Below are positions 37,201 through 49,700 of a stretch of 64,000 nucleotides of DNA, piece by piece. Position 1 is the first letter of the stretch. Each line of letters starts with the position of its first letter. Below the pieces are notes generated by a model. The model had not been told where the DNA came from, made no database searches, and saw nothing but the letters and a program-made list of their open reading frames with translations. The stretch covers positions 128,090,224-128,154,223 of the forward strand of contig NC_133898.1 in assembly GCF_964199755.1 (NCBI RefSeq), in the 5' to 3' direction. The position numbers were made by a program, and so were the translations under genes. This DNA comes from Larus michahellis (lineage: Eukaryota; Chordata; Aves; Charadriiformes; Laridae).

Positions 37201-40049
37201 CACTTTGGATGAGGGCAGGAGTCTTCCTGACATGTTTCCCCCTCAAGAAGGAACTTTAAAAGGGGTTAGAATCATAGAATCATAGAATGTGTTGGGTCGG
37301 AAGGGACCTTTAAAGGCCATCTAGTCCAACCCCCCTGCAGTGAGCAGGAACATCTTCAATAGATCAGGTTGCTCAGAGCCTCATCCAGCCTGGCCTTGAA
37401 TGTCTCCAGGGATGGGGCCTCCACCACCTCTCTGGGCAACCTGGGCCAGTGTCTCCCCACCCTCAGTGTAAAGAACTTCTTCCTAATGGCTAATCTAACC
37501 CTACTCTGCTCTAGTTTAAAGCCATTGCCCCTTGTCCTGTTGCTACATGCCCTTGCAAACAGTTTCCAGACTGGAAACCTCCGCCTCCTCCTAGCATGGC
37601 CATGAGTTTTTTCACGTTTCCGTCTTGTCCATCACTTTGTCAAGAGGGAGGTGGTGGGAGGCAGGTCCAGAGGGGAAACCCATCGCTGATGCAGGCATTG
37701 CTCATCTGGCAGAGGAAGACCTACTCTTGCTCGCACCCCACTGATCTGTGGGGTTTCTAGGTCAGAAAGGTCTTACCCTTTCTTGGGGCCTTCTCCAGCA
37801 TGGCTGTTAGGGACAGGGGTGCTTGGGGACAGCCAGTTCATGCCGCCTCTGTCCTCAACAGGCTGCCGTCCCTACTCCATCCCACCCTGTGAGCACCACG
37901 TCAACGGCTCCCGGCCACCATGCACCGGGGAGGGGGGTGAAACCCCCAGGTGCAGCCGTCACTGTGAACCCGGCTACTCGCCCTCGTACAAGGAGGACAA
38001 GCACTATGGTAAGGGAGGTGGCCTCCCACACTGTTCGATGCGCAGCAGCTCCAGAGCTGCTCCTAGTGGTAACTTGGTGGGGTTGACAGGGTTGGACCTC
38101 TTCCTAAGCTCTTTCACGGTGGTTATTTTCTGTGCCCTCAGGGTGGGTGGCCCTGGAGCAAACCATAAGCCTGGCAGACGCGCAGGTTGTATTTGCCGAG
38201 ACCCAACTGAGGTGGGGGAACTGATCTGAGTCCTCATGGTGCACATGCCTGGGTTGAAGAGCATGGTGCTGAGCCCTGTGGAAGTCTGATGTCAAAGCCA
38301 CGTCCATCCTACTCCTTGGTGGTAGCCAGACCTATACTTGTAGGAGAGTCTGGCTGCTTCTTGGAGATTTGTCTTAGCCTTGAGTAATTTGGGTTGTTTT
38401 GGAAATAAGGGTGTAGAAGGGGAAAACTTCCACCTGAAGGTGTCTGGAATAGGTCTTTGGGTACAGAATAGGACTCAGCTTAAAGCTTTCCCTCTGGAAG
38501 ACAGATGGTTGGAGCCTGCTTTCCCCGTCTGGCTCTGTTGGTGCTTCTGGAGCAGCTGGGTTTGAATTTAACCTTTAAGTGACGAAGGCCTCTTGCAGGG
38601 CCATGCCGAGCAGACACTGTCCAGCTGTCCCAAGACCTGTGTGGTCTGACAATGCTGTACTGATGGTGGGACTCTTTTCCTCCCTAGGCATCACATCCTA
38701 CGGTGTCCCTCACAGTGAGAAGGAAATCATGGCTGAGATCTACAAGAACGGTCCGGTGGAAGGAGCCTTTATTGTCTATGAGGACTTCCTGATGTACAAG
38801 TCTGGTGAGCATCAGTCCTGAAGCTGTAGGGAGCCCTCTTCCCTACTTCATCCATAGGGTCTGTCTTTTGAGGCCCTTGCCCCTCTACTTAAGTCTGAAT
38901 CATAGAATTGCCTAGGTTGGAAGGGACCTTTCAGATCATTGAGTCCAACCATCAACGTAACTCTGACAAAATCACCACTAAACCATGTCCTTCAGCACCA
39001 TGTCTGCCCGTCTTTTAAATATCTCCAGGGATGGTGATTCCACCACCTTCCTGGGGAGCCTCTTCCAATGCTTGATAACCCTGTGGGTGAAGAAATTTTT
39101 CCTAATATCCCATCTTAACCTCCCCTGGCATAACTTGAAGCCACTTCCTCTTGTCGCATCGCCTGTTCCTTGGGAGAGCGACCTTCCCCTTGCTACACCC
39201 TCCTTTCAAGGAGTGGTAGAGAGCGAGGTCTCCTGTCAGGTTCACACTTGAGTATCCAGTGTTACAAGAACATGGGCAGATACCATCTCCTGTATCCATT
39301 GGTTTATAGCAAGGGGAGTAGGTGCTTGGGACCAGGTCAGGGAGGAAGCCCCAGTGGGCACCCCCCAGAATCACGGCTAAGAACAGCTAAGATTTTAGGT
39401 AAAATCCTGGCAAATGGTTCTCCTGGTGTGGACCCCAATTCCCTGTTCCAAACTGCTTGTGATGTGCCACCTTTGGGACCAAGTGTCTCTGGGTGTCCTG
39501 CATGCTGAGCTGATGCTTGGCACCAACTCTTCCTCCAGACTCTACACTGAGCTTCAGGTTTCTACTTAACCAAAAGGAAAAAAAAAAAAATAAGAACACC
39601 TCAGCCGGTCTCTGGGCTTTGATATCAAATGTCTCACAAGCTGGTGGGGGTGTGGAGCAGGAGGAGACAAGGCGCCTGTTGACATGTTGGCTTGTTGCCT
39701 TGCAGGGGTCTACCAGCACGTGTCCGGTGAGCAGGTTGGAGGTCACGCCATCCGGATCCTGGGCTGGGGGGTGGAAAACGGCACTCCATACTGGCTGGCC
39801 GCCAACTCCTGGAACACCGACTGGGGGGACAATGGTGAGGCCACCCCTGGAATGCTGCCTGCGGCGGGGGGGTGGGGGCTGCCGGAGGGAACCCCTTCCC
39901 CATTCTTGGCACGATGGGGAGGTTGAGTTTTGCTCTTTGGTGTGCTTCCAGGCTTCTTTAAAATCCTCAGAGGAGAGGACCACTGCGGCATCGAGTCGGA
40001 GATCGTGGCTGGCATCCCCAGGCCGGAGCAGTACTGGAAGAGGGTGTAA
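34214..40049 (+). CDS. CTSB: cathepsin B (nine coding exons)
   Basis: This is a lysosomal papain-family cysteine protease with endopeptidase and dipeptidyl-carboxypeptidase activity. The coding exons are 34214-34339, 35177-35262, 35644-35758, 35993-36111, 36794-36879, 37862-38008, 38688-38804, 39706-39834 and 39952-40049. All are GT-AG with consistent phases, giving 340 aa, the length I recall for chicken. Residues 1-17 are the signal peptide, 18-79 the propeptide, and the mature chain starts at L80 (LPDNFD). Catalytic C108 lies in GSCGSCWAF, H279 in [11 protein letters not shown] and N299 in NSWNTDWG. The occluding loop of exon 7 has the H189-H190 pair (CEHHVNGS) that confers carboxydipeptidase activity. 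Glycosylation sequons include NTT (38-40) and NGS. The exon starting at 34188 has 26 nt of 5' UTR before the ATG, so an upstream non-coding exon is needed, probably in the CpG island at 28.1-28.3 kb. It converges on FDFT1. No defect was seen. Confidence 0.97.
34479..34802 (+). mobile_element. CR1 LINE 3' fragment in CTSB intron
   Basis: Sense copy in the intron after the first coding exon, from 'cttgaaaggccattgtagag' through 'ggttcaagctgcagcagggtagg' to 'gattccatgattctatg'. It is more diverged than the GGTTTGGGTTGG group. Confidence 0.88.
37268..37600 (-). mobile_element. CR1 LINE 3' fragment in CTSB intron
   Basis: Antisense copy between the exons ending at 36879 and starting at 37862. It begins 'agaatcatagaatcatagaatgtgttgggtcgg' and resembles the copy at 25950. 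Confidence 0.9.
38898..39232 (-). mobile_element. CR1 LINE 3' fragment in CTSB intron
   Basis: Antisense copy 94 bp after the exon ending at 38804. It belongs to the subfamily with 'catagaattgcctaggttgg' and 'ccactaaaccatgtccttcagcacc'. Confidence 0.9.
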
Positions 40050-40161
40050 ACCTCTTCATCAAACCACAAATAATGCCGAGTCCCCGATGCTTTTAACTGA
40101 TAGTGGGTTGGGTGCAGAGCCCCCCCCCCCCCTTCTATGAGACTATAGTTGAGGTTACTTT

Positions 40162-40167
40162 ATTAAA
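40162..40167 (+). terminator. proximal CTSB polyadenylation signal (candidate)
   Basis: ATTAAA 112 nt after the CTSB stop codon, followed by a long T run and GT-rich text, the usual downstream context. Confidence 0.5.
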
Positions 40168-41316
40168 GCTTTTTATCTTTTTTTTTTTTTTTTTTTAATT
40201 GTATGGTGGAGCTGGAGGTGGGACTGCTCTCTGCAAGCCCTCTGCTCCTGGTGGGTCGCAGCTGTGGGGCGTTCCCTGCTCAAAGGACTGCTGGAGGGCT
40301 CGCTGGCCTCTTGCACCATGGTGTTTGGGGTTAGCCCGGACCCCTTCCAGCCCAGTCTGTTCCTGGGAGGGTAGGAAGCGGTAGCTTTGTGCTGGGACGA
40401 GGGACTTAGTGGGGCAGCAGAGGTGGACCCTGCTGGGAAGCCATGGCCAGATGTGATTTCTGCACCCTTGATGGGGTTGGTCTGACTGTTGGCACCCAAA
40501 ACCAGCAGGGTACATGAGCGTGTGCCTTCAATTGGTTAAACTTAGACCTATTCATGACGAAATACTGATGAACTTGATGTGGGGCTGGCCAGGCCACGTT
40601 AAGGCCCCTCCTGCCTGCCACACATCCTTTGTGCATCGCTTGCTCCACTCCATCCCTTCGGCTGCTGTTTTTAAACCACTTGTTCCTCAGCTTTTTTGAT
40701 GTGTTGGGTGGGTTTGGTGTTTTTTTGTTTGGTTTTTTTTTTTTTTCCTGCTGTAGTCTGGGGTTATTGATCCTTGGGAAGGGCCTGGCCGGAGCTCCAC
40801 GAGCCTTTGATCAAATGTCCTGCGAGCAGATAGGGAAGAGCAAACCACTTGGCACCATGGGTGGCTGGGCAGCGTGGTGGGTCACGTCTTGGCCGAGGTC
40901 CCGTGTCCAAAGCTGGTGTGATGCTGAGCAGAGATGTTCCCTGAGGCTGCGTCTGGGAACTCATGCAAACGCTTGGAGGTATCTCGCTAACTTGCACACA
41001 ACTGAGGGGTTGGGGTTTTTTTTGAGACACAGGCATTAAGGAAGAAGAAAAAACTTATTTTTGTTACCGGGGGGAGGTGTAATAGCTGTGTAGGAGGAAT
41101 CATGTGATTTGCCAACACTAATATAGTGAAAGAGCTTCTCCTTTTTTTTTTTTTTTTTTTAAATTTTAAAGCACAAAGTATATTGCTGAGCAGAGGCTAC
41201 AGGCCTGAAATACGTGAAGCGGGCTCTCCCTTGCACAGTACAATAGCCCCTGACCTCTGCTTACTGGGACACCAGTGAGACAGAGCTGTGGTGTATATGA
41301 TTGGAACAACTGTGCC

Positions 41317-41322
41317 AATAAA
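41317..41322 (+). terminator. distal CTSB polyadenylation signal (candidate)
   Basis: AATAAA about 1.27 kb after the stop codon, followed by T-rich text. It would give a long 3' UTR containing T runs at about 40179-40198 and 41142-41160. Use of either site is untested. Confidence 0.5.
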
Positions 41323-41810
41323 TGATTTCTCCACTGTCTTGTCTCCCGGCCCTTGGTTGCTTCTGCTTGACCTCAGACCACCTCACATAATTCTCCTGTT
41401 GCTCTGTGTGTCGTGGAAGCCGGGGGAGACCCTTCTCTCTTCACATAAGTGGGATCGGTTCCAGCCCTGTCTTCTGGCCATAGTGGTGACAGTGTGACTT
41501 GTGCTGACTCCTGAGGTCCTGGGCATTGCCTGCTCCTGGTGATGGAGGAGGTGCTTCACCATGGACCAGAGTGCAGCCAGGACCAGCCCCAGCATCTCTG
41601 CACACCGGCAGGGAAGAGAATGCACCGAGGCACTGGAGAGAGCTGCCTTCAGGGCAGGTCTGAGCCACCATGCCCACTGCCTGCAGGGCAACAGGCATTA
41701 CAAGTTAATTTACTGACCCTCAGCTGTCCCTCACCCTGGTTAAAACGTGTCCTTTGGGTCTGGAACACCAGGCTTTACTGCGATGCCCAGGAGTGGCAGC
41801 AAGGAAGCAT

Positions 41811-42167
41811 CTCAGCCTGGAGAAGAGAAGGCTCCACGGAGACCTTCCAGTCCCTAAAGGGGCTCCAGGAAAGCTGGGGAGGGACTCTGGAGCAGGGAGG
41901 GGAGCCATGAGATGAGGCAGAACAGCTTTAAACTAAAAGCGCAGATTTAGATGAGATTATTGGGAAGAAATTCTTTGGTGTGAGGGTGGTGAGCCCCTGG
42001 CCCAGGTTGCCCAGAGCAGCTGTGGCTGCCCCATCCCTGGAGGGGTTCAAGGCCAGGTTGGATGGGGCTTGGAGCAACCTGGTCTGGTGGGAGGTGTCCC
42101 TGCCCAGGGCAGGGGGGTGGGACTGGTTGATCTTTAAGGTCCCTTCCAACCCAAACCCTTCTATGAT
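41811..42167 (+). mobile_element. CR1 LINE 3' fragment between CTSB and FDFT1
   Basis: Sense copy from 'ctcagcctggagaagagaaggctcc' to 'aaacccttctatgat'. It occupies most of the roughly 1 kb gap between the convergent 3' ends. Confidence 0.92.
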
Positions 42168-42279
42168 CTGCATTTCATCTGAGCTGAGGGCTTGTAACTT
42201 GTGGCATGATGGAGAATTACGCATGGAAACGAAATGATAGCTAAAAAAATTATCAAACAATCTTTTTCCCAAAGAAAAC

Positions 42280-42285
42280 TTTAAT
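42280..42285 (-). terminator. candidate FDFT1 polyadenylation signal
   Basis: TTTAAT on the + strand, that is ATTAAA on the gene strand, about 1.5 kb after the FDFT1 stop codon. It was the best signal I found before the CR1 at 42167. Confidence 0.4.
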
Positions 42286-43782
42286 TTTAACAAGACAGGA
42301 AGCTGCACAAAGAGAGCTATCGCAAGCTTCTTTTGAACAACAGCCTAAAACTATCTACATCGGTACCTGTGGAGTAGAGGTTCTTCTTCTGAGCAACAGT
42401 CTGGCCACAGGGGCTTGGCCTTGCAAAGGCCACCAAACTGCACCCAGTAGACAGCTCCGTCCCGTACCGGGACACAGGCTGCCCTTCCTTTCACAAAGGC
42501 AAAGCAGCATTTGAGGGGCAGGTGGGTAGGCAACCTGAAAACCGAAATCCACCCTAGGAAAACAGGACTTGCCTCTAAAGCGTTGTTTCCTGTTGAAGCA
42601 AGTCCAGCCTGATGTGTTTCAGAACAGCAGTGGAAGCATCTTCCAGCCTCCGCGTCGGTCTAACCCAAAGCATCATCCCAAGCTAGAGCCAAGTGGGACA
42701 GGGACACCCGCCCTGGGTCCCCCTCAGTGGCTCAAGCCTTCCCAGCCCATGGCAGGGGTCACTGCTGCCTTTCAGGGTGGCCAACGCACCAAGGTCCCCT
42801 AAAAAAACATCCCATGAGGAACCCACGGTGCAAACCCTCGCTCCCCTGCCTTGTTCTGCCACGGTCACCCATCCTCTTGGGCTGAAGAAATGGTTGCAGA
42901 GCCCGGACCCCCCCCAGCACTGGAGTCAGGTGGGGGGATAGCAGCTCAGAGCCATGCAGGCAGCTCCCTTCTCATTTTAACCACCCCCCAGCTGCTGAAA
43001 CACAAAGCTTTGCAAGTGCAGGGCGCCGTCTGCCAGAGGGGAGGGAGCTGCAGTCGATGGCTTTCAGCTGGGGGCACATCGAAGTGGACAGAGCATCCCA
43101 CCTCCACCGTCAATTAACACTAAAAGGGCTTGTTCCAAGCCTAGCAGCCTCCTTCAGCACAACAACAGAAACTTCAAGATTGCCTCTGCCTGTTTCCAGG
43201 CCGCAGGATGTCAACCAGCCTGGGTTGAGGGCCAGAAGGTGGCCAGAGCCTTTTCCCTGAATAAGGAAGCATGTTCCTCTCCTGGCTGAAGCAGCGTCCT
43301 TCCACTGCGGAGCAGACACCAGAGGCGACGGGGGAAGAGGCTGCCTAAGAAAGGGAGGCAAAACCCAGAAGGTTTTCCTCAGCTCTGAGCTGGAAAGGTG
43401 TCTCAAATCTCAAGCAAGAAAAGAGGCAACTGCAGTTTCTATTGAAAACCATCCTAACCAAAAAAAAAAACCAAAAACAAAAGAAAAAAAAAATATTCAG
43501 GTAAACTGTCCAACAGGAAAGAAGGGGAAAAAAAATATTCAACCTCAAACAGTAAGACTCCGATTAGCGTTTGTAACCATCCAAGCAGATGGCAAGGGTG
43601 GTGAGGAGCAAAACCACACCGTCGCCCCGGGGCTGCAGCTCACTGGCATCCCATCCTCGTCACCGTCCCCGGCCCGGTGGCACCCCACTGCCTGGCCATC
43701 CCCACTGGCAGGGGACGAGGAAGCCTTCTGCCTCCGCTGCCCATCCGCCGACCATCTCTCCCCCTGCCATCCCTGCTGCCCA
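42286..43782 (-). other. FDFT1: inferred FDFT1 3' UTR
   Basis: About 1.5 kb between the FDFT1 stop codon and the candidate poly(A) signal. It is free of CR1, with A/T-rich runs at 43459-43495 and 43526-43540. No other gene is visible. The extent is inferred from the signal position. Confidence 0.4.
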
Positions 43783-46700
43783 TCAGTTCTCGCCCGCCTG
43801 GACATACTCCTCGGTGGCCTTGGTGATGGTGCTCAGGTACTGCCAGCTCAGGGCAGCCAGGAGCATGGCGCACGACAGGTAGATGGGGGAGTAGTGGTGG
43901 CGCGATGCCATGGGGCCGCCAGGCAAGCTCATGGCGCGGATGGAGGCGATGACCTGCTGCGTCTTGTTGGATGACGGGTCTGTGCTTGGGATCTTCTGGT
44001 AGATCTGGGGAGGGAGGAAGGAGGAGTTATGGTTCCCATCCAAGGTTGAGGAGACAAATGGGACCACTACATGAAAGAGGAAGCCTTAGGGCCACCATGT
44101 CCTCAAGAGCAACCTCAGTGGTGGACTGCCATGGAGCAAGAGATGTCTGGATGGGGTCAGGGCCCATTTCCCTTGGGAAGTGCATTAAGCCAAGCAGCCT
44201 CTTGAGGGCACCCCATGATGGGAGATGGACCACATGGCCCCAGACACAGTCCCTCAACCCCAAGTGATGTTGCTGGGACCAGTGCTTCTTGCCCAGCAAT
44301 CCGCAGCCCACCCCAAACCAGTGAAGACACCCTCAGTGTGACCAGCAGCTGGTGTGACTGCCAGGAAATTGCCACTTTCATCAGACAACCCCATGGTCTC
44401 TGGGGTTTTCAAACCTGATGGTCTTTGAGATACTTGTCTGCTTGACTCTTACGGAGGCGTGCACAAGCAAAGACCCTCCTCTGGGATAAGGTGCTAAGGT
44501 GTCAGTGTCCCTTGCCATAGGGCTGCCCAGCCCACAAAGGGACCTCCCATCACGCATGGTTTGGGGTCTCCCTGGTGCAGATGTAATGTCTTTTTATTTA
44601 ACAGCCCTCGCTGGATTTGGTTTTGGGGGTTGGAGTGTTGGGTTTTTTCATGAATCCATCCACCAGATGTTCCTCCACATGACCTTTTAACCTCCACAGT
44701 ACCCTGAAGTTGGGAGTCCCACTGCTTTAACAACCCGTGAAGAGACACTCTCATTTACTGTTGGCCATGGAGCACAAGAGAAGAGCCACCACACCATGCT
44801 GCCAGCTGCAACTACGGACACAGTGAAAACAAGACTGCGTGCAGCCTGTGGTGAGATGATGCAACCTGTTCCAAGGTGTGTTGCAAGAAAGGTCCTCTGG
44901 GCCTGCTCAGGTCAAGGGAAGTCCTACACTGTGACACCTGGCTCCTCCGGTTCTCCACCAGAAGGACAGCAGGACCTATGTCTCTGCCTCTCAACACAGG
45001 CACAGACCAAGAGAACACATCAAGCACCTAGTTTGGTCCAAGCCAAAGCCATATCAGGGTCACCATGCCCTGCCACCATGAACTGACTAAGAGACTCAAG
45101 GAAAGGATCAACAGATTCATGGGTTTTCCCAATTCCATACCAGCAATGAGACAGAAAGTACTCAAAGGAAGCTGCTCAACCTACCTCTTCCACATACTGG
45201 TACATGATGGCTTTGACAGCTTGTATGTTTGTGGCATCCATCATTAGAGTGACGGCTTGTCCCTTCCGGATCTTCACAACACCCCTGAACACCTGCTTGT
45301 TGTTATAGCAGGCAGCCAACGTGGCAATAGCCATCACCTAAGGAGAAACACCAAGAGGCCTTACTGCATTGCAAGGAGCTTGCCAAGGGAGTAACCCTGG
45401 CCCAAGTGAAATCGATGGCAAAACACTCAGGAGTGGAGCCACAATCTCACCACCAGCAGAAATGGCAGGTACCGGGCAAAAAGAAAGAGACGGAGAATAA
45501 AACAGGCTAATATTGACATGATATATAATGCTCCAATGCCTCCAGCTTCTCATCAGCTGGGCTGCAGACGATGAAGAACCACTTGAAAGCATAACTCACC
45601 TGGGGGATAGCACAGAAGTTGAAGACGCTTTGGTTTTTCAGGCGGGATAAGTATGTGAGGACATCAGGGACATGGTGGAGGGCGTTGGTGATGAGCTCAT
45701 TCAGACACTGGACAGCCATATCGATGTTCTCTGGTTTGGCAAGATCCGAGAGCTTCTTTGCGTATCTGCTCCAAACCTAAACATCAAGATAAGGACTCAC
45801 AAGTTGGAGGGTACATTCGTGCCGTAAGAGAGACATCAGTCACAGCCTGAGGTTTGGGAAAGCAACAAGAACCACCAGAGACCCATGAAAGCCTTGAAGG
45901 AGTAGGGCTTGCTAGGCTAAAGAAAAGAAGGGTGGGCAAGCTGCAAGGACATGACAGTGGCCTTTGCATATAACAAAGGGATTGCAAAGAAGGAGGATGC
46001 AACTCATCTCCACATCTTCTCTAGGCAGGGCAAGGAAAAGATGCCTCACACATTGGGCTGACATCAAAAAATGCTCTATGACACAGGTGAGCCACATGGA
46101 AAAGGGGGAGAAAAATTCTTGGAGGGCCTGAAGAAGAGCGGACAAGCATCTGTCAGGCTCAGGCAGAGCTGGTCCTGCCTTTGGGAACAGACTAGGTACC
46201 CTCCCGAGATCTCACCAAGCCTTATCCTCCCTCATTTCCAGAACCAACATAACAGAGAGGGGAAAAATTGGCACAAGTTCTTGGCAGTGTGGGGAGACAT
46301 CATTTCATCCCCACATCTGTAGATAGATATGGAACTTGTCACCCAGCCGTCATTAGAAGAACTATTATCAAGAAGATGTACAACCAACAGTAGCGATCTG
46401 ATGCAGCACAGCTTTACTGTAGGGTCCTGACAAAATTAAAGCAGACTGTCAAGTCTCACCTGTTTTAAAGGGACTTTGATTTAAAGGGACATCAGAGACC
46501 CTACAATTTTAGCTGTGCACCTTCCGCTACGCACCCGGTAATGCATTCCCGAGACACGTGTCCTGGGAAGCATGGACAGTTGGCCCCATCTGTTACAGGT
46601 CTTGGACAGAAGTATGAAAGACTATCAAGAGACACCAACAAATGGTGGAAAAAATGCTGGCTTTGGGAATTTCGAAGGAAGTTCCATCAGGAACGCTTCC

Positions 46701-49700
46701 AATGAGAGGATAAAACTCACTGTATCAGAGCAGCAACAACAGTACCTTCAGCCTGAGCACATCTCCCAAAGAGGCACAGCAGAAACGCTCACCCCAAGGC
46801 GATGTTTTCATAGAATCACAGAATGGTTTGGGTTGGAAGGGACCTTAAAGATCATCCAGTTCCAACCCCCTGCCCTGGGCAGGGACACCTCCCACCAGAC
46901 AAGGTTACTCCAAGCCCCATCCAACCTGGCCTTGAACAGAGATGGGGCAGCCACAGCTTTTCTGGGCAACATGTTCCAATGTCTCACCACCCTCAGAGTG
47001 AAGAATTTCTTCCTAGTAAAGAATTTCCTTCCCTCACCTCTCTGGGCCAGAACTCCCTTCCCTCCAGCTGGTCCTCCAGATAGTCACGGATGATGTTGGT
47101 TTTCTGCAGGAAGAGGCCCATGGAGTTGGCCAGCTCCGTGTCCTGCCCGACGATAGGATCTTCTAGCTCTGATGCAGAGAAGAGACGGGAAAGGCCGATC
47201 CCCACCAGCCCAGCAACGTAGTGACAATACTGTGAAGCACCAAGAGAGGAAGGTGCAGAAAAGAAAAAAAAAAAACAAGATAAAAGGAACAGTTAGAAAG
47301 AGCGGCCAGTTTGCCACAGTGAGTTTTATGAAAATGATGCTCAGAATTAATTGACAGTATGTTTTCTGCACATTCTCACGGCCCTCCCTGGGACGTCTCA
47401 GCTTTGCCATGCCCAGCAAACACCTCACCAAGGATGTCCCACCAAGGTGCCACTCTGCCTCCAGCAGCTGAATGAACCGCCCACAGGGGAACAGCTGATG
47501 TGATGGGTCACCCAAAACATGTGCTGGTGGGTGACACCAACAATCCACGCCATCCTGCTGCCACCCACAGGACCAGCAGTCTCTCAAAGCCTTCCCAAGG
47601 CCACACAGCCTCCCTCAAACATCTGAGTCCTCTTCCCCCAGGGATGTTCTGTCTCCTCTTCCCCCAGAGACAAGGTGGACCCTACTCATGTTTGGTCTGG
47701 TCCTCTTGTCCAGGCTGACTTACCTTATCCCACTCATGCTGAGAGTCAACCTTCTTCTCCAAGAACTCTGCCATCCCGACGCCCATCTTGTGGCAAATAT
47801 CTGAAATCACCTCCTGGTAAACCTTTGACAAGTTCCTGAACTCCATGGAGATCTGGCAGCACAAACCACCGCGAGGGGAAAAAAAAAAAAGACAGTTTTA
47901 GGAAAAAAATAGCAGAGCTCAATGTTTATTAAGAAATCAGAAAAAGACTGTTTACCGGGCGCCTATCCCGCCCTGGCTGGAGATGGAGGACAACTCCTGC
48001 AAACGGAGTTGTTTCAAGGCCCCTAAAGCATGTCTCAGTCTGAACAGAACCGTCTCTGGCGGTAGATCAGACACAGCAATATCTTCAAGAAGGCTCTGTG
48101 GCCTTCGACTAGTATCATCCGGGACTTGCAGGACAAAACTAGCTACCCTTGGCAGACACAGTTGTGGTTTTTTTTGTAATTTGTGAGAGCATCCCATCAC
48201 GCCAACCACGGGGAGAGACAAGGGAGCTTTCTGCTGCTCCGTTCTCCTGAACCCTCTCCAGCTCTGGCTCCATAAGGCACGTTTTGCACAACTGGAAAGG
48301 CATCAAGCAACCGAGAAAGCACAAAATCCTTCTTCTACATCTCCAATAACATGATTTAATGACTCAGTCGTTCTCACACTGCAAAGAACATCCTCCCCTA
48401 TTGTGCTGAGTGCTCTTCTCCACCCGTGGGTAACTACAGCCAGCCCAAGGTGTGCATCTGGTAAGGACAACAGTCTGAACAACTACAGCTCGGACATGAA
48501 CACCACCGCAGATTCAGGCTCTCCTCCTCGCCCTGTGTCTCAGTCTGTCTGTAAAATAAGCATATTGACGCTTCTTCTGTCTCAATGGCTTGACTCCACT
48601 ATACAGAGAAGCATGACCTGAGAGTACACCTCTACTAGGTATTATTAAAATCATAGAATCACAGAATGGTTTGGGTTGGAAGGGACCTTAAAGATCATCT
48701 AGTTCCAATCCCCTGCCCTGGGCAGGGACACCTCCCACCAGCCCAGGTTGCTCCAAGCCCCGGCCAACCTGTCCTTGAACCCCTCCAGGGATGGGGCAGC
48801 CACAGCTTCCCTGGGCAACCTGGGCCAGGGGCTCACCCCCCTCACACCAAAGAATTTCTTCCCAATATCTCATCTCAGTCTCCCCTCTTTCAGTGTAAAA
48901 CCATTCCCCCTTGTCCCATGGCTCCCCTCCCTGCTCCAGAGTCCCTCCCCAGCTTTCCTGGAGCCCCTTGAGGGACTGGAAGGGGCTGGAAGGTCTCCCG
49001 GGAGACTTCTCCAGGCTGAACACCTCCAAGTAATCCCCAGGAGGAGCTTGGGAAGTAGCGTGGACCAGAAACCTTTTCTCTTAAGGACAGTCTGGGATGC
49101 AACCATGCTGTTCTGGATGCTGAGAGAGCTAAATGGCTTGGACACGGCCAGACATTCTCAATCTGCCTCTAGTCAGAGAACAGGCTCCAATACTGATTTA
49201 GCTTGCGAGTGGAGACTTCCTACGGCTTCCTTTTAGAAGGATCCTTAGAGCAACAAGATTTTGGACAACATCGTTCCTAAGAGTGAGGGTGCTTTTTATC
49301 TAATACGTATATCAAGTATCTGCAAACAGACTCCTGTAGCTCTAGAGCAGATCCCCAAGGACTGTTGCAAACACTGGGCCATCCATAAGCCAGACGCCAG
49401 CCCAGCTTTCCTCTTCTCCATATCTGTTAGGGGTCACAGGACACCCAACCCAGGCAATACAGAGTTGGGCAACAAATCCCAATCGCTCTCCCCAAGGAGA
49501 CAGTCGCTCTTCCAACGGGAGAGGCAAAGAGCCACTTTTCAGAGCTGGCACGGGTTACCTCTGGCTCGTGTACGGAATTACACAATGTTTGGGTTTCCCA
49601 CGCCAGCTCTGCATCCAGCCCCACGTGCAGGTGATGTAGCTCTTCCAAAGAGCTACGGGCTCACCAGGGACCAAACGAGCTCGGCAGACACAGACAGGCA

